Part shown: in pieces, positions 50,607 through 55,277 of the stretch
How the letters are laid out: every line of letters starts with the position of its first letter
How positions within the stretch are numbered: position 1 is the first letter of the stretch
Assembly (NCBI GenBank): GCA_007134735.1
Contig: SLKG01000060.1
Location: forward strand, 1-55,277
DNA: 55,277 bases
Direction of reading: 5' to 3'
Source of the DNA: Kiritimatiellia bacterium
GTDB lineage: Bacteria; Verrucomicrobiota; Kiritimatiellia; SLAD01
Program-made: the position numbers and the translations under genes
Notes under the pieces: model-generated
Database searches by the model: none
The model's input: only the letters and a program-made list of their open reading frames with translations
What the model was told of the DNA's origin: nothing

Positions 50607-52334
50607 ATGCCTCTTCACAACGCCGACATCGTAAACATCTTCGAGGAAATCGCCGATCTGCTCGAGATCAAGGGCGAGAATCCGTTTCGTATCCGCGCGT
50701 ACCGGAACGCGGCGCGGACCATCACCGATCTTCCGCAGGAACTGCGCACCTTGGTCGACGAAGAAACGGATCTGACCGAACTACCGGGAATCGGCAAGGA
50801 TCTCTCGGAGAAAATCAGGGAGATCCTCAAGACCGGCACGGCGCAGGCCCTGGAGGAATTGCGCAAGGAATTGCCCGGCGGAATCACGGAATTGCTCAAC
50901 ATCCCGAATCTCGGCCCGAAACGCGTCAAGGTGCTGTACTCGGATCTCAACATCACCTCGCCGGCCGAACTCAAAAAGGCGGCGGAGGAAGGCCGGATCA
51001 GCCGGTTGCCCGGCTTCGGCGAGAAAATTGAAAAGCACATCCTCGACTCCATTGCGGCGAAGGCCGATACAAGCCGTCGGTTTCTCCGGGCTTCGGTCGT
51101 GCCGTACGCCGAAGCGCTTGCCGATCACCTCCGGAAAGGTCCCGGCGTCAAAACAGTTACCATCGCCGGGAGTTATCGCCGGGCGCAGGAAACCATCGGA
51201 GATATCGACATTCTTGTCGTGGCGGCGTCCAAAAGCCCCATCATGGACCGGTTTATCGAATACGACGAAGTCACCGAGGTGCTGGCGCGCGGCACCTCCA
51301 AATCAAGCGTGGTTCTGCGCACGGGTGTTCAGGTGGACGTACGGGTGGTCCCGGCGAAAAACTATGGCGCGGCTCTGCATTATTTTACCGGTAGCAAGGC
51401 CCACAATATCGCCCTGCGCCGGATCGGCCAGCAGAAGGGATTCAAGGTAAACGAGTACGGGGTGTTCCGGGGAGATAAACAAGTCGCCGGCAAGACCGAA
51501 AGCGAAGTGTATAAGACCCTTGGCCTGTCCTTCATCGATCCCGAATTACGCGAAAGCCGGGGAGAGATTGAAGCGGCGCGGAAAAAGACGCTCCCGAAAC
51601 TGGTCGAGCTCAACGAGATCCGCGGCAATCTTCACGGCCACAGCACATGGTCCGACGGTCATCACTCCATACAAGATATGGCGGAGGCCGCGGCGGAAGC
51701 CGGTCATGAATACATCGCCATTACGGATCACTCCAAATCACTGACCGTGGCACACGGCCTGGACGAGAAACGGCTTCGCAAACAGATAGAAGAAATCGAC
51801 AAGGTGAGCCAGGCCGTTAAGGGCATCGCCATTCTCAAGGGAATCGAGGCGGACATCCTGGAAAACGGCGACTTGGATCTGCCGGATTCCGTATTGAAGG
51901 AACTGGACGTGGTCATCGGGTCTGTTCACAGCAAGTTCAAACTCTCCGCCGAAAAACAGACCGAGCGTATCCTGCGCGCGATGGATCATAAATATTTCAC
52001 CTTCCTTGCGCATCCCACGGGTCGGCTCCTGTTGTCGCGCGATCCCTACGAAGTGGATCTGCCCCGCGTGATCAAGCATGCCCGGGAACGCGGCTGCTAC
52101 CTGGAACTCAACGCGAATCCCCAACGGCTGGATCTGAACGATACGGCCTGCCAGATGGCCCGGGAAGAAGGCGTGCTGGTCGCGATCAACACCGACGCCC
52201 ACAGCATCCAAGACATGCACCTGCTGCGTTTCGGTATCGGCCAGGCCCGGCGCGGTTGGCTGGAGAAGAAGAACGTCCTTAACACACGCAGCCTCAAAGA
52301 GCTGAAGAAACTCCTCGCCGCCGTGCGGGGGTGA
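50607..52334 (+). CDS. polX: DNA polymerase X family protein with C-terminal PHP domain
   Basis: 575 aa, the bacterial PolX layout. Three helix-hairpin-helix motifs (LTELPGIGKDLSEKI, LLNIPNLGPKRVKVL, ISRLPGFGEKIEK) precede the nucleotidyltransferase site GSYRRAQETIGDIDILV with the metal-binding Asp pair. The PHP nuclease domain (about 335-570) has NLHGHSTWSDG, YIAITDHS and ELNANPQRLDLND. Gap-filling repair polymerase with 3'-5' exonuclease and AP-endonuclease activities in characterised homologues. The ATG lacks a clear Shine-Dalgarno. Confidence 0.97.
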   Translation: MPLHNADIVNIFEEIADLLEIKGENPFRIRAYRNAARTITDLPQELRTLVDEETDLTELPGIGKDLSEKIREILKTGTAQALEELRKELPGGITELLNIPNLGPKRVKVLYSDLNITSPAELKKAAEEGRISRLPGFGEKIEKHILDSIAAKADTSRRFLRASVVPYAEALADHLRKGPGVKTVTIAGSYRRAQETIGDIDILVVAASKSPIMDRFIEYDEVTEVLARGTSKSSVVLRTGVQVDVRVVPAKNYGAALHYFTGSKAHNIALRRIGQQKGFKVNEYGVFRGDKQVAGKTESEVYKTLGLSFIDPELRESRGEIEAARKKTLPKLVELNEIRGNLHGHSTWSDGHHSIQDMAEAAAEAGHEYIAITDHSKSLTVAHGLDEKRLRKQIEEIDKVSQAVKGIAILKGIEADILENGDLDLPDSVLKELDVVIGSVHSKFKLSAEKQTERILRAMDHKYFTFLAHPTGRLLLSRDPYEVDLPRVIKHARERGCYLELNANPQRLDLNDTACQMAREEGVLVAINTDAHSIQDMHLLRFGIGQARRGWLEKKNVLNTRSLKELKKLLAAVRG

Positions 52335-52404
52335 AAACCCCCGGAACAGGCCGGGACACGGAGGGATGCCATGGGAGTGGAAGGTTTCGATCAAGGAGGG
52401 AAAG

Positions 52405-52829
52405 AGCCCCGAAGGGGCGACAGATTGTAGGGGTCTGTATCAAAAACCAGCTCACTGCGACCCACCAGAGGACGGGACAACTCAGGTTCGCTCTTCGATA
52501 TTTCCTAAGCTCTTATAGGTAGGGCGGGGCCGCCTTGTCACGGCGTAGCTTCCGAGCGAAGCCGGACGGACCCGCCGGGACATGAGATGGACCAGACCGC
52601 ATCCTGCTTCCCGGCGCGTGCAGCGCCCGCGCCCTACCCTTCCCGCGGTGGATTCCGGCTTGGTAGGGCGGGGCCGCCGGACCCGCCGGAGCAAGGAATG
52701 AGCCGGACCGGATTGGTGAATTCCGGCGCGTGCAGCGCCCGCGCCCTACCTTCCCACGATGGATTTGGGAATGGTAGAGTCACGCGCCCAACGCGGCTAC
52801 TCACTACAATCTATCGCCCCTTCGGGGCT
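52405..52829. repeat. 425-bp segment bounded by 26-bp inverted repeats
   Basis: The left arm starts AGCCCCGAAGGGGCGA (52405-52430). The right arm (52804-52829) is its reverse complement with one mismatch, so the segment looks like a miniature element. Each arm holds its own palindrome GCCCC-GAA-GGGGC. Further out, CCGGGACAC (52351) and GTGTCCCGG (52833) form a second inverted pair. No clear target duplication and no ORF are seen between the arms. Confidence 0.75.
52519..52749. repeat. Two inverted GTAG-headed REP pairs
   Basis: Unit A starts GTAGGGCGGGGCCGCC (52519 and 52663) and closes with CCCGCC. Unit B, inverted, ends CGCCCTAC (52637 and 52749); on the other strand it starts GTAGGGCGCGGGCGCTGCA. 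Each A/B pair recurs with a period of about 145 nt. The GTAG foot plus hairpin is the same logic as the REPs around the RAYT at 6 kb. Confidence 0.8.
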
Positions 52830-52868
52830 ACTGTGTCCCGGGTCTCTTCAATTATCGCTCGTAATCCT

Positions 52869-53315
52869 TCAATGACCGGCCACAGGCCTTTCACAAACAG
52901 TTGGATCGCGCAAAGCGCGATTCAACTGCTCTTCTGACTCAAAAGAGGCCACATCGACCCAGATCGCATAGGTGCGGTGATCGCGCAAATCCTGGTCCTG
53001 AAGTTCCACACGAATAATCCGCCCCTTGAAACGGGTCTCCTCGCCCGGCACCCGACCCCGTTCCGTGCCCGCGAAATAGGAGAGATACAGGGTGTTATCC
53101 GTTCGCGATGTGAAGAGATGATGCGTTTGCCCGTCCCGATCCGTCTGTACCCCCACATACACGGCTTGCAGATCAACGATCCGGCCGACCACGGGTTCCC
53201 CGGCGCGCAGGGCCGCGGTCAGGCCCGCTCGAGTCAACACCGGCTCTTCCGCCACAGCCGCCCGGAACAGCCCGCCGACCATCAGCACCGCCATATATAC
53301 AACTCTATGGTTCAT
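52869..53315 (-). CDS. Small exported protein, unknown function (148 aa)
   Basis: The signal peptide is MNHRVVYMAVLMVGGLFRAAVA. The mature domain is beta-rich (GEPVVGRIVDLQAVYVGVQTD; LFTSRTDNTLYLSYFAGTERG; YAIWVDVASFESEE) and has no motif I recognise. It overlaps the end of the M28 peptidase gene by 11 nt, so it is probably translated from the same mRNA. The ATG has weak Shine-Dalgarno support (GAACGTC-region), consistent with coupling. Confidence 0.7.
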   Translation of the reverse strand: MNHRVVYMAVLMVGGLFRAAVAEEPVLTRAGLTAALRAGEPVVGRIVDLQAVYVGVQTDRDGQTHHLFTSRTDNTLYLSYFAGTERGRVPGEETRFKGRIIRVELQDQDLRDHRTYAIWVDVASFESEEQLNRALRDPTVCERPVAGH

Positions 53316-54531
53316 AGACGTTCTCCACGCGATAAAACCTCCGGGAGACCGTTCCTACTTGATTGGTAATGCGCAAGGTCTCCCATCCGTAGAAGTTGGT
53401 AATCACCCCAAGCGTCTGCCACCCGTTTGTATCGGTCAAATCGTCCTTATAAGCCACCCGATACACGGCTCCGGATTGCGCGCTCCAGGAGAACAGGACT
53501 TCGTCTTCTCCCTGGAACGAAGGCGGAGTCAGCGTCGCCGGCAGGATGATCCCAGCCTGTTCGGCCAGGTATGCGGCCGTGCCGCGGGTCAATTCCGCTG
53601 CGTATTCGTGGTCGATGCAACCCGGCGTGTCAATGGAATCGGTGGTCCTGTGGTAATGGGGATTCAATGTGTATTCGATCAGCAGACAGGCATCCATGCC
53701 GTGTAAATGAAACGGATAATGATCGCTGGCGGAGATCGCCCCGCTGTTGACCACGGTGATGGAAGTATACCGTGTCAACGCGGACTGGAGGGCGGCCCGC
53801 ACCGGCGCGTTCGTCGAAGAACTTCCCCCGTAGATGCGCACCTTATCCTGATGGGTGCCCGCCGGATTGTAGGCCAGCATGTCGAGGCTGATCATCCCGC
53901 GCACATCGGAACGAAGAATGAGATTAGTTTTGGCCGGGTCGGTCGTAGTATGCGTGTCGACGAAATGCCAGGCGCCGTGCAGTCCTTTCTCCTCGGCGTC
54001 AAAGGCAATGTACACGATGTGATCACGAAAGGTGTGCGGGCTCAAGATCCGTGCCAGCTCCAGCACGGCGGCTGTTCCGCTGGCATTGTCGTCCGCACCG
54101 GGGCTCAATTCCAGAAATTGACCCGTATCCACGGAGTCGTAATGCGCTCCGACGATGTACCACCCGGCATTGGTGGCCACGCCATACTGCACGGCCACCA
54201 CGTTGTTGCAATTCGTGTAGGTATAACTGACTCCACCGTAAGAACGGGTGAACCAGAAGGGATCCAGCCAGGGGTCCAAACCGAAGGATTCAAAGGAGTC
54301 GAAGATATAATCGCGGGCCTCGTCGTGCTGATAGGCGGGAACGCGGGGTATGTTCGCATCGAGGTCCCCGGTGAAGCCGCGATTCTGGCCGTCGCTCACA
54401 AACAGATTGGTGTGGACCTGCTGGTAACTCTCCGAGGTAATACCGGCGATCACCTCGGCAATGGTAGTCGCCTGGACCGATTGCGCACAAAGGAAGATCA
54501 GGATGGAGCCACATATTATTCTCAAAATCAC
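53305..54531 (-). CDS. Secreted M28-family zinc peptidase (aminopeptidase type)
   Basis: 408 aa with signal peptide (ILRIICGSILIFLCAQSVQA). The M28 two-zinc set is clear: His/Asp in VGAHYDSVDTG, bridging Asp in SPGADDNASGTAAVLELAR, catalytic Glu pair in AFDAEEKGLHGA, Asp in ISLDMLAYN and His in NPHYHRTTDSIDT. A C-terminal module of about 70 residues (VLFSWSAQSGAVYRVAYKDDL...RRFYRVENVYEP) resembles the short beta domains that end many PVC secreted proteins. The start is GTG, 6 nt after a TATATT box, with no Shine-Dalgarno. It overlaps the following small exported protein gene. Confidence 0.93.
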   Translation of the reverse strand: MILRIICGSILIFLCAQSVQATTIAEVIAGITSESYQQVHTNLFVSDGQNRGFTGDLDANIPRVPAYQHDEARDYIFDSFESFGLDPWLDPFWFTRSYGGVSYTYTNCNNVVAVQYGVATNAGWYIVGAHYDSVDTGQFLELSPGADDNASGTAAVLELARILSPHTFRDHIVYIAFDAEEKGLHGAWHFVDTHTTTDPAKTNLILRSDVRGMISLDMLAYNPAGTHQDKVRIYGGSSSTNAPVRAALQSALTRYTSITVVNSGAISASDHYPFHLHGMDACLLIEYTLNPHYHRTTDSIDTPGCIDHEYAAELTRGTAAYLAEQAGIILPATLTPPSFQGEDEVLFSWSAQSGAVYRVAYKDDLTDTNGWQTLGVITNFYGWETLRITNQVGTVSRRFYRVENVYEP

Positions 54532-54537
54532 CCAATA

Positions 54538-54566
54538 AATATACCCGATGGTTTCCTATAGATTAA
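54538..54566 (-). promoter_or_regulatory. Promoter abutting the M28 peptidase start
   Basis: On the minus strand TTAATC, a 17-nt spacer and TATATT, then 6 nt to the GTG start. Weak -35, strong -10; the distance implies a leaderless or near-leaderless mRNA. Confidence 0.45.
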
Positions 54567-54600
54567 GCAGACGGGACAGGGATGGGGGTTGACGGGGCAA

Positions 54601-54819
54601 GATGGACCGGTACTTGAGGGTTGATCGCGGCGACTTCGAGATTAGCCAGGTTCTTATCCTTATTCACCAGGCACCAGAGCTGCTGGGCAGCACGGTGCCC
54701 GGTGCCAGTCCCCAGAGTTTCGCAAGTTTCATAAAGTGGCGAAGCCAGTCACCGTGTTTCGCGCCCCATAGATGGGTCGGTACTCGAGGGTTGATCGCGA
54801 AACTCTGGTGACTGGCACC
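54601..54819. repeat. Nested direct and inverted repeats beside tRNA-Glu
   Basis: A 28-nt direct repeat ending GGTACTYGAGGGTTGATCGCG occurs at 54602 and 54772. An inverted pair reads GGTGCCAGTC(C/A)CCAGAGTT at 54701 and, inverted, at 54797-54819. A third partial copy, GCCAGTCACCGTGTTTCGCG, lies at 54744. The inverted right copy overlaps the last bases of tRNA-Glu (GGTGCCA). Confidence 0.8.
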
Positions 54820-54888
54820 CCCAACGGGAATCGAACCCGTGTTTCCGGGATGAGAACCCGGCGTCCTGGGCCTCTAGACGATGGGGGC
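54813..54888 (-). tRNA. tRNA-Glu (CTC anticodon)
   Basis: The acceptor is GCCCCCA/TGGGGGT, the D arm is GTCTAGAGGCCCAGGAC, the anticodon stem CCGGG/CCCGG encloses loop TTCTCAT with anticodon CTC, and the T arm is ACGGGTTCGATTCCCGT. The discriminator is G and CCA is encoded. 76 nt with CCA. Confidence 0.95.
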
Positions 54889-54910
54889 GCAAAAAGCGGA
54901 ATTCAGCTCC

Positions 54911-54939
54911 AACATAGTATGCTCGACAGGGGAGATCAA
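54911..54939 (-). promoter_or_regulatory. Promoter of tRNA-Glu
   Basis: On the minus strand TTGATC, a 17-nt spacer and TATGTT, 22 nt before the mature 5' end. Confidence 0.6.
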
Positions 54940-55024
54940 GCGCGATCATGGCGCAGGGCGCCGTTCAAGGACATGTATAGATTCATCGGAAACAAACAAC
55001 GAATCTAAGCGCCCCCGCATGCAC

Positions 55025-55053
55025 TTGACCCCGCCGCTCCGCGGGCTTAGCAT
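55025..55053 (+). promoter_or_regulatory. Promoter abutting the lipoprotein gene start
   Basis: TTGACC, a 17-nt spacer and TAGCAT, then 7 nt to the ATG, with no Shine-Dalgarno. Confidence 0.5.
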
Positions 55054-55060
55054 AGCGGAT

Positions 55061-55277
55061 ATGAAGAGGCTATTTTCAGCAGGTGTGGCAACTGCGATCA
55101 CCGGGGCGGCCCTGCTCGTTTCCGGCTGCCAGACCGCCCGCTATGATCCGGCGCGCCGACGGGCGCCCGCCCCGCCCGATCAGCCGGTCATCACGCCGGT
55201 GGTCGGGGTAACCTCCTTTGAGAACCGCTCGAATTTCACCGGACGCTGGAATCTCGGAGACGGCATGGCGGATATCC
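55061..55277 (+). CDS. Lipoprotein, CsgG/LpoB-like N-terminus (partial, runs off the window)
   Basis: Not in the ORF track because no stop is reached. Translation from the ATG gives MKRLFSAGVATAITG...LLVSGCQTARYD, a clear signal peptide with lipobox (VSGC). A Pro/Ala-rich spacer follows, then VVGVTSFENRSNFTGRWNLG and DGMADI. The phrase VxxFENRS...W.LG.GMADI is the start of the CsgG-type fold of outer-membrane secretion or envelope lipoproteins. Seventy-two codons are visible; family placement beyond the N-terminus needs the missing 3' part. Confidence 0.8.
   Translation, partial: MKRLFSAGVATAITGAALLVSGCQTARYDPARRRAPAPPDQPVITPVVGVTSFENRSNFTGRWNLGDGMADI

Noticed and set aside
54601-54888. Prophage or genomic-island attachment site at tRNA-Glu
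   Set aside because: The duplicated tRNA-end sequence is inverted, only about 100 nt away, and no integrase or phage gene lies between or beside; kept only as a repeat finding.

Overview
This window is a compact, GC-rich bacterial chromosome segment, mostly housekeeping and envelope genes. Its accessory content sits in the intergenic gaps. Several features fit the PVC group, with Kiritimatiellota or a related Verrucomicrobiota lineage most likely: a PEP-CTERM sorted protein, a DUF2723-plus-TPR membrane protein, very long TPR proteins, an M28 peptidase with a C-terminal module ending 'RRFYRVENVYEP', and many small intergenic repeats. The lineage is an inference; there is no rRNA or marker set here to settle it.

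Layout. 0-6 kb (minus): an RRM RNA-binding protein, a large hydrolase-like lipoprotein and recN, the last two translationally coupled. 5.7-6.9 kb: a RAYT transposase (REP-associated tyrosine transposase) framed by matching REP hairpins, then tRNA-Met. 6.9-11.7 kb (minus): a DUF2723/TPR protein and two secreted proteins. 12-13 kb: a methyltransferase. 13-18.7 kb (minus): a tight cluster encoding a membrane-anchored triple-TRAM protein, a NERD protein, two tiny membrane proteins and the DNA uptake channel ComEC. 18.9-30.2 kb (minus): aldo/keto reductase, hisC and hisD, then a zinc-ribbon, TonB-like, ExbD, ExbB, TPR and uvrA series with mostly overlapping stops and starts.

30.2-31.6 kb: a repeat-rich gap leading into a vapBC toxin-antitoxin pair with a readable promoter and operator. 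31.6-38.4 kb: two Na/Pi-cotransporter-PhoU paralogues bracketing purC, a GT4 glycosyltransferase and an ATP-type phosphofructokinase. 38.5-46.4 kb: a tyrosine-phosphatase-like gene overlapping a 54-aa FmdB zinc ribbon that is absent from the ORF track, tRNA-Ser, LysM and GYF_2 coiled-coil proteins, a MoeB-rhodanese, a universal stress protein, a TPR lipoprotein and YjbQ. 46.4-52.3 kb (plus): two CNNM/CorC-type proteins, a queuosine-precursor transporter, aroD and polX. 52.3-55.3 kb: a REP array, a secreted protein, an M28 peptidase, tRNA-Glu beside repeats, and the start of a CsgG-like lipoprotein that runs off the window.

Two patterns run across the window. First, several plus and minus genes lack a Shine-Dalgarno and have a promoter-like TTGA/TAnnnT pair whose -10 box lies only 6-10 nt from the start codon, which suggests leaderless mRNAs. 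Second, the gaps hold at least six families of short palindromic or inverted repeats. Some start with the GTAG tetranucleotide that RAYT proteins are known to recognise. One is a two-copy 47-nt double dyad with strictly conserved spacing.
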